Shown here piece by piece: positions 1-7,218 of a stretch of 9,078 bases of DNA. The notes beneath the pieces are model-generated. The model was not told the DNA's origin, did not search any database, and worked only from the letters and a program-made list of their open reading frames with translations. Within the stretch, counting starts at the first letter, position 1. Each line of letters opens with the position of its first letter. The stretch comes from CAYRIF01 sp964424205 (GTDB taxonomy: Bacteria; Bacteroidota; Bacteroidia; Cytophagales; Cyclobacteriaceae), in the NCBI GenBank assembly GCA_964424205.1, contig CAYRIF010000148.1, positions 1-9,078 of the forward strand, given 5' to 3'. The position numbers and the translations under genes are program-made.

Positions 1-154
1 AAATTATGTCAGTAAAATTGGATTTATTTAAGAAATTAAGACATTTTGTCGTGATTTTTTTGAAAATTCCTCTAATGTACCCAATCAATCCCAACAAAAA
101 CAGAAATAATTTAAGCTGCCATTATCGGTAAATCGGTATAAGTGTACAGTAAAA
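1..154. other. Non-coding left edge, no gene seen
   Basis: This AT-rich stretch lies downstream of the DUF6503-type gene. I see no open frame worth calling, no convincing intrinsic terminator and no RNA gene. A short GACA-TTT-TGTC inverted repeat at 41-51 is too weak to call. A near-tandem ATCGGTA pair at 124-138 looks like chance. Confidence 0.6.
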
Positions 155-868
155 TCAATTACCAGAAACAATAGTATCCGTACCCAAATGTTTGTCTTCT
201 AAATTTGTAAACCATTTACGAACTTTTGGAAATTTTATGTCTTGAATTTCCGCTATTCCTTCAAGGGTGATGTACTCTCCTTTACCGGTAGATTCGTCAT
301 GGTAAAATTGATACGCTTCCATGGCATACGTCTCAGGATTGATATAAAAATACCATATATCACTTCCTACACCCTCCTCATAAGTAACTCGCAGTTTGTA
401 ATATTTTGCACCCATAAAATCAACCATTTCTACTTTTTCATCAATGATCGTTCCATCATCTGTCAATTTCATTGGCAAGCCATAGAGGTACACGTAGTAA
501 TTTTTAAACATCGTACTGCGCTCACATTTTAAACGGTATTTTTTTGCAAGTGCTTCATCAAACGAAGCACTTCCATTGACCAACACATAACATGAATCAT
601 CCTTCACTCCCCTTGTAATCATCAAAGAATCTAATTTTCCTTCGACTTTAAAATCTCCCGTTAGATTATTGATTGATATCACCGAACTTCTATCTGTTCC
701 ATTAGGTCTAGTTTCGGTCATTTTCAGGTTACTGACAAACGCAGACCAGTGACCATTCGGATCATGAAATTCAATGGTTTTTGCTAACAGTTCTTGCCCA
801 GTAATATCTTGGGCTTGAATATGGTTAAAACTTAGTAATAATAAGAAGGCTGGCAATACTATTTTCAT
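155..868 (-). CDS. Secreted protein of the DUF6503 type, function unknown
   Basis: The predicted product is 237 residues. It opens with a signal peptide: Met-Lys, a Leu-rich core at about residues 5-14, and a cleavage region ending Ile-Gln-Ala-Gln near residue 20. There is no lipobox cysteine, so the mature protein is probably periplasmic or exported. The body has the look of the Bacteroidota DUF6503 family: an early E-F-H-D-P-N-G-H-W segment, a central N-Y-Y-V-Y-L-Y-G-L-P-M-K block, then D-I-W-Y-F-Y-I-N-P-E-T-Y-A-M-E, and a C-terminal L-G-T-D. This assignment is from memory of the family; its function is not known. Family length is about 240 residues, which fits. The start at 868 is preferred over an in-frame ATG at 928, because the longer form would place 20 unsuitable residues before the signal peptide and begin inside the upstream terminator. 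A weak promoter-like TACCTTAG (minus strand, 889-896) lies about 20 bases upstream of the start. It is a separate unit from the susCD-like operon. Confidence 0.82.
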   Translation of the reverse strand: MKIVLPAFLLLLSFNHIQAQDITGQELLAKTIEFHDPNGHWSAFVSNLKMTETRPNGTDRSSVISINNLTGDFKVEGKLDSLMITRGVKDDSCYVLVNGSASFDEALAKKYRLKCERSTMFKNYYVYLYGLPMKLTDDGTIIDEKVEMVDFMGAKYYKLRVTYEEGVGSDIWYFYINPETYAMEAYQFYHDESTGKGEYITLEGIAEIQDIKFPKVRKWFTNLEDKHLGTDTIVSGN

Positions 869-910
869 GTGATTAGGATTTGTTTTTTCTAAGGTAGCGG
901 ATTTTTGGGA

Positions 911-942
911 AATAAAAAAGGGTCGCATAAATGCGCCCCTTT
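911..942 (-). terminator. Intrinsic terminator of the susCD-like operon
   Basis: An inverted repeat pairs 917-922 (AAAGGG) with 937-942 (CCCTTT) and 924-927 (CGCA) with 932-935 (TGCG), with one T/C mismatch between the two blocks. Read on the minus strand, the GC-containing stem is followed directly by TTTTTTATT (plus positions 919 down to 911). It starts 28 bases past the stop codon of the third operon gene, which fits the end of the three-gene transcript. It also insulates the downstream DUF6503-type gene. Confidence 0.85.
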
Positions 943-970
943 AATAGTTTTATTATACTACTTGATTTTC

Positions 971-1903
971 CTACTTTGGTGTAAGCACCCAGTCTCCTTT
1001 GTCTCCAAAGCAATTACTCCAGGTTATTGTTATTATACCCGAATCTGGATCATATGTTCCTGTACCAGTAGCTGGACAGCTATATGCATCAACTGCCGAC
1101 AGAGAAAGGTTATTACAAACATCTGTCAGTGTGCCAGTAGTTTCGAAAGTATATCCATAACATGCACCATACCACTCTTGATAAACGCCTGCCGAAAAAT
1201 CTGATATCGTATATTGACCACCTCCCAAAGCAGTTAAAGTGACATCATAGGCATGACCTACAACCGGATTTGGCGCTGGACAAGGATCTGTAGATTCGCC
1301 ACCACTTACCGCCGTATATGTAATGGAAGGTATCTCTGAAGGACAAGCTACAGCCCAATCAAAATTACAGCCGCCAAAAGAAGGCTGTGCGGGTTGTTGG
1401 CAAAGGTCTGAGTTAACTGCAGTAGTCAATCTTCGGCCATCTGCTGTATTAATCGGATAAGTAGACCTAAATGCATCACCCACTTCAAAATCATTTGCAC
1501 TTGACAATCCGTATGCATCTGCCACATCACTTGCAGCTATTTGCACCATGGCTGGAAAAGCGTTAATTGTTTTTACAATCACCGACTCATGTACTACAGG
1601 AATCAATTTTCCTTCTGCATCAGTAGCTGCATCTTTTTCTGTCCATACAACCTCGATATCAACAGAAGTGATTTCCGTGAGATCAAACCCTTCTACATCA
1701 ATTTCAAACTCCACCATTTCACTTGTCAATGGATTCAGTGCATTGAAAAATAAATTATTTGGATCGGTACTTGGCTTAAGTAGCGTAATAGCACCTGCTA
1801 ATTCATTGATATCTGGTATCCTTTTTTTACTATCATCTTCACAAGAGAAAAATATACCTCCTATGAAAATCAGTACTATTGATACTTTTATTATTTGTTT
1901 CAT
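971..1903 (-). CDS. Cysteine-rich surface lipoprotein, third gene of the susCD-like operon
   Basis: The product is 310 residues. A signal peptide of type II ends in a lipobox, F-F-S-C, with the lipidated cysteine at residue 21, followed by acidic E-D-D as is common in exported Bacteroidota lipoproteins. Residues about 60-120 look beta-rich and may form an Ig-like fold, but I cannot name a domain. The C-terminal half holds eight further cysteines (168, 179, 187, 208, 248, 263, 276, 298), enough for four disulfides, and ends in an I-T-I-T-W-S-N-C-F-G-D segment. The start at 1903 is 22 bases after the susD-like stop, with an A-rich leader and no Shine-Dalgarno sequence. By position it parallels SusE-like accessory binding lipoproteins that sit beside SusC/SusD pairs on the outer membrane. 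That role is inference, since I do not recognise a family. A disulfide-stabilised binding or structural protein is the most I would claim. Confidence 0.85.
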   Translation of the reverse strand: MKQIIKVSIVLIFIGGIFFSCEDDSKKRIPDINELAGAITLLKPSTDPNNLFFNALNPLTSEMVEFEIDVEGFDLTEITSVDIEVVWTEKDAATDAEGKLIPVVHESVIVKTINAFPAMVQIAASDVADAYGLSSANDFEVGDAFRSTYPINTADGRRLTTAVNSDLCQQPAQPSFGGCNFDWAVACPSEIPSITYTAVSGGESTDPCPAPNPVVGHAYDVTLTALGGGQYTISDFSAGVYQEWYGACYGYTFETTGTLTDVCNNLSLSAVDAYSCPATGTGTYDPDSGIITITWSNCFGDKGDWVLTPK

Positions 1904-1925
1904 AATTTTCAGTTTTATATTGTTA

Positions 1926-3575
1926 TTATTTAGCCCAAAATATCTTCTCCGCTACGGTTGGTGCAGGATTCGGAGCATTAGGATTAGAAGATAGTTCTCC
2001 AGGAGTATATGGAAACCTATTAGGAAATGGTCCATTAGGTGCCATTGCTGTTGGCAAGTCACTTGGAAATCCCGTTCTTCTAAAAGCATTATACGCAACA
2101 ATTCCATTTCCGAAATTAGCATAGTACATCTCTTTTATAATGATATCAAGTCTCTCGCTATCCGTTGTAGCAGCGGTATAATCTGCAATGCGCGCATCAA
2201 CATAGGCATCAACTTCAACGCTTGTTGGTGGTGACCCTGCCGCAACTGCCGCTCCATCCACATTTGCCCCGAAAGTCATCACCTTGCTAATAGAGGCTCT
2301 AATTCCCTCTTCAAGCAATGCCGTAACATCTCCAGCGACACCTAAAGTAAGTGCTGCTTCTGCCAACATAAACGCCCGATTAAAATTTGTTTCAAAAATT
2401 GAAATTCCCGCACCCTTACCTCCGCTTGTTGGTGTTCTATCTCCTTGGCTTCCATCATCAAAAGAACCGCCGATTGGGTATACACCAAATGTTGCCCTAA
2501 TGGTATTATCTCCGGGTATTCCCGATGGATCACCGTGATCGCGACCAATATAGCCATCCGCTGCAGCACCCAATGCTGGCAACCCATTTGACGGCGTATC
2601 ATTTCCTAACCAACCATATTCACAATCACTTCTTGTAGCGCATGGTTGTGTTTGAAAAGTAACTAGTCCATCTGCTCCTTGTCTGAATATATAGTATTTC
2701 AATCTTGGATCAGCTTTTGATATCAAATTGTACATAAAGTAATTACTCATATATGCATTTTTACTACCAGAAATATATTCCTGTTGAAATATTGGATGCT
2801 GATTCATGGGTGCAATACCACTACTAAATTGAAACTGGAAGTCATCGCCGTTGCTGTCAATAAAATTATTTTCGTTTATTAAAGTGGTGATTCCAGCCTT
2901 TGACGTAGCTTCATCCACCAATCTTAAATTCAACAGTAACCTTAATTTTAAAGTATTTGCTGCCTTTATCCATTTATTATACTGCGTACTCGATGCGCCA
3001 TAAATCACATCGCTCGTTATCCCTACCTCTCCATTATCTATGGCACTTTGCAAATCCACTTTCGCATCATCTAGCATAGATAACAATGCATTATAAACAT
3101 CACTACCTTGGTCAAATTTAGGCGTGGTGTTCTCAGCTCCTTGCAATGCTTGAGAAAAAGGAACATCTCCCCACAAATCAACCAAAATACTATAAATAAA
3201 TGCAGTATGTACTTTAGATATGCCGGCGTATCCAGTAAGTCCCAGTTCTTCAGCCTGTATTCTCACATTCTTAAAATCGTTTAATGCATCTCTATACATG
3301 GCATTCCAATCATTTCCATAAGCACTACCCTGAATGTTATAGGTACTAGGTCCTAAATTATAGTACTGTCTCACAAAGATGGAAGCATGCCTTTGTACAC
3401 TCCGCGATGTCCAAAATGCGTTACCAATTTGCGCTGCGGGTAATAATAAATCCAGTGATGCAGAAGTTGGATTATTAGGATCCTCATTAATATCTAAGAA
3501 TTCCTTATCACATGATACCGACACCATCATCAGAGAAAATGTTAGTATGATTATATTTATTTTTTTTATTTTCAT
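1926..3575 (-). CDS. SusD/RagB-family outer-membrane lipoprotein (SusD-like_2 type)
   Basis: This 549-residue lipoprotein should act as the surface lid and substrate-binding partner of the SusC-like barrel encoded just upstream. The signal peptide ends S-V-S-C with the lipidated cysteine at residue 22. It is followed by D-K-E-F-L-D-I-N-E-D-P-N-N-P, the typical opening of the SusD-like_2 (PF12771) group. Other family signs are the helical segment with V-D-L-W-G-D-V-P-F-S, the G-R-D-H-G-D-P-S-G-I-P loop, the G-V-Y-P-I-G-G-S-F-D-D-G segment, and a C-terminal A-Y-N-A-F-R-R-T-G-F-P. The length is normal for the family. Cys312 and Cys318 are close enough to form a small disulfide loop. The gap to the susC-like stop is 11 bases, so translation is probably coupled or at least the message is shared. 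Family membership is secure. The ligand (glycan, peptide or other) cannot be read from the sequence. Confidence 0.93.
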   Translation of the reverse strand: MKIKKINIIILTFSLMMVSVSCDKEFLDINEDPNNPTSASLDLLLPAAQIGNAFWTSRSVQRHASIFVRQYYNLGPSTYNIQGSAYGNDWNAMYRDALNDFKNVRIQAEELGLTGYAGISKVHTAFIYSILVDLWGDVPFSQALQGAENTTPKFDQGSDVYNALLSMLDDAKVDLQSAIDNGEVGITSDVIYGASSTQYNKWIKAANTLKLRLLLNLRLVDEATSKAGITTLINENNFIDSNGDDFQFQFSSGIAPMNQHPIFQQEYISGSKNAYMSNYFMYNLISKADPRLKYYIFRQGADGLVTFQTQPCATRSDCEYGWLGNDTPSNGLPALGAAADGYIGRDHGDPSGIPGDNTIRATFGVYPIGGSFDDGSQGDRTPTSGGKGAGISIFETNFNRAFMLAEAALTLGVAGDVTALLEEGIRASISKVMTFGANVDGAAVAAGSPPTSVEVDAYVDARIADYTAATTDSERLDIIIKEMYYANFGNGIVAYNAFRRTGFPSDLPTAMAPNGPFPNRFPYTPGELSSNPNAPNPAPTVAEKIFWAK

Positions 3576-3586
3576 CTTTTCTAAAT

Positions 3587-6500
3587 TTAAAAAGTAAGTT
3601 TTAAATTAATACCGTACCGCTTTGAAGTTGGAACGATACCATAGTCAATTCCCTGTCCATTTCCACCAAGTGAACTTGTTTCTGGGTCAAAGTTTAGATC
3701 ATCAGGGAAGTTTACTGCTTTAAACCAGAGGTTTCTACCAGTAAGTGAAATATATGCACTTCCAAAAGGTGTTTTATCTAATATATTCTTTGGTAAATTA
3801 TACCCCAGAGATACTTCTCGCAACCTAATTGTTGTCCCGTCAAAGACAGAAAATTCCTCTGGACCAGCGGAAGCAAAGGTATTAATGAAATAAAAATCAT
3901 TTACCGTTAGCTGTGTTCCGTTTTTAATAGTATTTCCCGAATCATCCAACAGAGGCTGTTGTGTTGTTGGATCACCAAGCACACCTGGTATCACCACCGT
4001 GATTTCTCTGCCTCTAGGGTTATCTGGAATTGTCCCTGGAGTCAATCCTCTACCATATACTTGCGCGTAAGTATCAGAATATATGTCTCCGCCATGCTTG
4101 TAGTCCACCAATATGTCCAATGAAAATCCTTTATAAGAAAAGGTATTGGAAACACCTAATAGAAAATCAGGATTCGGATCGCCTATGATTTCTTCTGTGG
4201 TAGCAGTAATTAATTTACCAGTTGCGGGATCAATCAATAAGTTGCCTTGATCATCTCTAGCAGCCACAGAACCTAATAATTGCCCATATGGTAGACCCTC
4301 TCGGTGCACAACTCTCACGGCATTACCAAATCCATTGATAAACACTTCTTTTAAACCCTCTTTTAATTTGACAACCTCATTCCTGTTCCTGGTAAATGTG
4401 GTATATACATTCCAATAAAAGTCGTTAAGCTTTACAGGCATGATGTTCAACCCAATTTCTATTCCTTTGTTTGTAATCTCGCCAATATTCTCAACAGAAG
4501 CTCCAAAACCTGAAGTGGATGGCGTTTGGATGGTTACTATTTGATCAGTCGTACTTCTATCATAATACGTGAATTCCAAACCAATTCTATCCTCAAAAAA
4601 TCTCAAATCTGTCCCAATTTCAAATTCCGTTGTAAACTCAGGCGTTAGATTGGGATTTCCCAAAGTATTTCCTATATTCTGCGCATTTACAATAGAACCT
4701 CCTACAGCGGTAAAAGGATACCCAATTGATGCAATATTGTTTCCAACAGTAGTATTCGTGAAATAATTAATCTGCTGTGTTAAATACGGTGAAGGATCAC
4801 TTCCTACCCTACCATAACTTATTCTCAATTTACCAAAAGTTAATACTTTTGAATTAACATCAAGGGCTTCTGTAAATATTCCGGCAACACTAACGCCACC
4901 GTAAAAATAACTTCTTTCACTTTCAGGCAATGCCGATGTCCAGTCATTTCTACCTGTTAAGTTAAGGAAACCCCAATTTTTGTAAGAAAAGGAAAGGTCT
5001 GCAAAAACGGCTTGATAAGCCCTTTCTGATTTACCACCACCAAAAGGAGTTACCGTTGTAGTATTGTCTAAATCATTGAGATTTCTTACTATTAAACCGA
5101 TTCCTTGATACGCCTGTCTATCTATTGTTCTTTTATTAGCATTATGACCAATAATAGCTTTCAGTGAAATATCCTCAGATAAATCTCTATCAGCAGTAAT
5201 TAGCAAATTACCATCCAGTTCCAAACGATCCAATCGATCATCCAACAACCTTCCTGTCGGTTGATTATTTGTAGAAATAGGCTGAACTTCAAATGCTTTT
5301 TGCGTAAACCCATTAAAACCTGCTTGATAAGTAATATTCAACCAATCATAAATATCATACCCTACACTTAGCTTTCCATACCACCTATCTACATCTTGGG
5401 TATAGGGTGCATATTTTACCAGGTAATATGGGTTATCATTATCTGGTCTATACCAATACCCATCCCCTTTCGCATCTTCCAATGGAAGTCCTTTGGCATT
5501 CACATTTGGCGGTGTAAATAAAATTCTTTCCAACACACTTGTTCCTCCAGTGCCAAGTCCTGATATCGGTGGCGTTGTTAATTCTGTTTGTACATAATTT
5601 ATACTTCCGATAACAAACAAACCGTTATCTAATTGTACATTTCCTGATAAATTCACGCCTGTACGTATCGCTTCATTTCCTGGCACAAACCCTTCATTCT
5701 TACTACGAGAAACGCCGGCTGTAAAGTTTGCCTTTTCATTTCCTCCTGTAATAGACAGCGCCGTTTCCAATACTCGACCAGTTCTGAAAAAATCTTTTGG
5801 TGTATTGTATGTCTGCAATAGCACCGAATCATTCGCAAACTGTGGAAAAGCAGCGTAGCGATCATACGGATGTGCTACCCATGCTTTTCCAGTTGCAGGG
5901 TCAATGCTTTTGATCAATGCTGCATTTTGCGGGACTTGCCAAGGTGCAGAATTAAGATCAAATGGCGCTCCCCAAGTACCAAAGTTTCCATCTACGTATA
6001 GGAAATTATTTCCTTGCGTATACCTGGTTTGGTATTCAGGCAAATTTGAGACCTCTTCTACCGAATATGACGTATTAAGAGATACCTCTAACCCTTTCTT
6101 TTGCATTTTTTTCCCTGCTTTCGTTGTGATCACAATCACACCGTTTGATGCCCTGGAACCATACAGAGCAGCAGCAGCGGCTCCTTTCAATACTGTCATT
6201 GATTCAACATTGTTCGGGTCAAGATCATATCCTCTACCGGAACGTGCAGTACCAGTAGTAAAACCACCCGTTGCATAAGTTGTATTATCAAAAGGAACTC
6301 CATCAACAACATACAGTGGTTGGTTATTACCCAGAAGGGATGAATTTCCCCTTATTGATATTTTTGTTTCAGCACCCGCAGATCCACCAACACCAACAAT
6401 ATTAACCCCGGCTACTTTTCCTTGAAGACTTTTAATAATGTCTGGTTCAGATTTCTGGGAAATTTCATCAGCTCCCAATTCAGTAACTGCATAACCCAAT

Positions 6501-6856
6501 GCCCTTTTTTCTCTCTCAATACCAACAGCAGTCACAATAACTTCGGCTAGCACCATCGAGCTAAGGCTCACATTAATAACACTTTGACCACCCACGGCAA
6601 TTTCCTTGGATTGTGATCCTACAAAAGAATAAATTAACGTTCCTCCATCACTTGAAAGAGAAATACCATAATTTCCGTCAGCATCTGTTGTTGTGCCAAT
6701 CGTTGTTCCTTTCAGAACGATACTAGCTCCTGGCAATACACCACCAGAGTCGTCAGTCACCGTACCTGTTATGGTACGCTCTTGCGCTTGAGCATATTGC
6801 AAACTGGCAACAATACTCAGTACAATCATAAATAATAATTGTAGATTTTTTTTCAT
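3587..6856 (-). CDS. SusC/RagA-family TonB-linked outer-membrane transporter
   Basis: The product is 1089 residues, a normal SusC size. Domain order: signal peptide at about 1-24 ending A-Q-A-Q; a carboxypeptidase-D regulatory-like beta domain at about 27-99 (I-T-G-T-V-T-D to V-S-L-S-S); a linker with a TonB-box-like E-V-I-V-T-A-V-G at 105-112; a plug domain from about 117 to 250, with K-S-L-Q-G-K-V-A-G-V, Y-V-V-D-G-V-P and A-A-L-Y-G-S-R-A-S-N-G-V-I-V-I-T-T-K; then the beta barrel to a C-terminal phenylalanine, as outer-membrane barrels usually have. No N-terminal STN domain is present, which argues against FecR/sigma trans-envelope signalling through this receptor. It should import the ligand captured by the SusD-like lid, using TonB-ExbBD energy. 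The start at 6856 is chosen over an in-frame ATG at 6913 because it begins directly at the signal peptide Met-Lys-Lys. Confidence 0.95.
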   Translation of the reverse strand: MKKNLQLLFMIVLSIVASLQYAQAQERTITGTVTDDSGGVLPGASIVLKGTTIGTTTDADGNYGISLSSDGGTLIYSFVGSQSKEIAVGGQSVINVSLSSMVLAEVIVTAVGIEREKRALGYAVTELGADEISQKSEPDIIKSLQGKVAGVNIVGVGGSAGAETKISIRGNSSLLGNNQPLYVVDGVPFDNTTYATGGFTTGTARSGRGYDLDPNNVESMTVLKGAAAAALYGSRASNGVIVITTKAGKKMQKKGLEVSLNTSYSVEEVSNLPEYQTRYTQGNNFLYVDGNFGTWGAPFDLNSAPWQVPQNAALIKSIDPATGKAWVAHPYDRYAAFPQFANDSVLLQTYNTPKDFFRTGRVLETALSITGGNEKANFTAGVSRSKNEGFVPGNEAIRTGVNLSGNVQLDNGLFVIGSINYVQTELTTPPISGLGTGGTSVLERILFTPPNVNAKGLPLEDAKGDGYWYRPDNDNPYYLVKYAPYTQDVDRWYGKLSVGYDIYDWLNITYQAGFNGFTQKAFEVQPISTNNQPTGRLLDDRLDRLELDGNLLITADRDLSEDISLKAIIGHNANKRTIDRQAYQGIGLIVRNLNDLDNTTTVTPFGGGKSERAYQAVFADLSFSYKNWGFLNLTGRNDWTSALPESERSYFYGGVSVAGIFTEALDVNSKVLTFGKLRISYGRVGSDPSPYLTQQINYFTNTTVGNNIASIGYPFTAVGGSIVNAQNIGNTLGNPNLTPEFTTEFEIGTDLRFFEDRIGLEFTYYDRSTTDQIVTIQTPSTSGFGASVENIGEITNKGIEIGLNIMPVKLNDFYWNVYTTFTRNRNEVVKLKEGLKEVFINGFGNAVRVVHREGLPYGQLLGSVAARDDQGNLLIDPATGKLITATTEEIIGDPNPDFLLGVSNTFSYKGFSLDILVDYKHGGDIYSDTYAQVYGRGLTPGTIPDNPRGREITVVIPGVLGDPTTQQPLLDDSGNTIKNGTQLTVNDFYFINTFASAGPEEFSVFDGTTIRLREVSLGYNLPKNILDKTPFGSAYISLTGRNLWFKAVNFPDDLNFDPETSSLGGNGQGIDYGIVPTSKRYGINLKLTF

Positions 6857-6865
6857 AAAATTTAC

Positions 6866-6939
6866 TTTAGAATGTTTAACAATAGTTTGATGAGCCTGCC
6901 ATGCTGACAACAAAAATCATAGTTTGATGCATTTTAGAA
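6866..6939. repeat. Paired direct repeats in the susC leader
   Basis: The 11-mer ATAGTTTGATG occurs exactly at 6882-6892 and again at 6919-6929, 37 bases start to start. The heptamer TTTAGAA flanks the pair on both outer sides (6866-6872 and 6933-6939). If the promoter at 6952-6982 is right, all lie in the 5' untranslated leader. They could be an operator or an RNA-level control site, or chance in AT-rich DNA. The repeats themselves are certain; the role is not. Confidence 0.5.
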
Positions 6940-6951
6940 AGACTACTTACT

Positions 6952-6982
6952 CAAAAATGCCACTAAATAGAAAAGAATCAAA
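6952..6982 (-). promoter_or_regulatory. Probable Bacteroidota-type promoter for the susCD-like operon
   Basis: On the minus strand, TTTG (plus 6979-6982) is followed after 19 bases by CATTTTTG (plus 6952-6959). This matches the Bacteroidota -33 TTTG and -7 TAnnTTTG elements with one mismatch, at the first T of the -7 box. Transcription would start near 6946, giving a leader of about 90 bases before the start codon at 6856. A second one-mismatch -7 candidate, GATTTTTG (plus 6911-6918), lacks a matching -33 element. Confidence 0.4.
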
Positions 6983-7033
6983 TAGCCTAATTTGCGGTAT
7001 TTTTAAAGTATGATTCTATCGGATTACTATATG

Positions 7034-7067
7034 TAAAAATAAAATTCCCCTAATTTGGGTTAGGAAT
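7034..7067 (-). terminator. Possible second terminator or attenuator-like hairpin
   Basis: Positions 7044-7048 (ATTCC) pair with 7063-7067 (GGAAT). After a two-base CC bulge, 7051-7053 (TAA) pair with 7060-7062 (TTA) around a six-base loop. Read on the minus strand the stem is followed by TTTTATTTTTAC. The stem has only two G-C pairs, so strength is doubtful. It lies upstream of the predicted susC promoter, so it would act as a back-up terminator for response-regulator read-through rather than as a susC attenuator. Confidence 0.3.
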
Positions 7068-7161
7068 ATTATTCAAAAAATTAAAGAAGGTTATATTTCA
7101 TCGTACCAATAGATTATAAAGGGTAGCCAATTTTGGGGGAGGATAAAAATGCTCAATCCAT

Positions 7162-7193
7162 AAAAATCCCTTGCTTGTAAGTATTAGCAAGGG
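7162..7193 (-). terminator. Intrinsic terminator of the response-regulator gene
   Basis: A perfect 8-base-pair inverted repeat joins CCCTTGCT (7168-7175) and AGCAAGGG (7186-7193) around a 10-base loop. On the minus strand it is followed by ATTTTTA. It begins 25 bases after the response-regulator stop codon. It separates that gene from the susCD-like operon, which points in the same direction. Confidence 0.8.
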
Positions 7194-7218
7194 TTCGAAA
7201 AAACAATAATAACATTAA

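Larger units (their letters stand above)
6857..7218. other. Regulatory intergenic region between the response regulator and the susC-like gene
   Basis: These 362 bases carry no credible gene. In minus-strand order they hold the response-regulator terminator (7162-7193), a second terminator-like hairpin (7034-7067), a probable promoter (6952-6982) and a leader of roughly 90 bases with paired direct repeats (6866-6939). The length and content suit an independently transcribed and possibly regulated susCD-like operon. Confidence 0.6.

Noticed and set aside
124..139. Near-tandem ATCGGTA repeat
   Set aside because: There are only two short copies in an AT-rich spacer, with no further units or associated structure.
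869..928. Upstream in-frame ATG at 928 for the DUF6503-type gene
   Set aside because: It would begin inside the terminator hairpin of the preceding operon and push the signal peptide 20 residues inward. The ATG at 868 sits exactly at a normal signal peptide.
1548..1994. 148-codon open frame on the plus strand
   Set aside because: It runs antisense across the end of the susD-like gene and the start of the lipoprotein gene. It has no recognisable domain and is explained as a shadow of those genes.
5904..6278. 124-codon open frame on the plus strand
   Set aside because: It is antisense to the conserved plug and early barrel region of the susC-like gene, with no credible protein features.
6857..6913. 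Upstream in-frame ATG at 6913 for the susC-like gene
   Set aside because: It adds 19 residues of non-signal sequence before a perfect Met-Lys-Lys signal peptide start at 6856.
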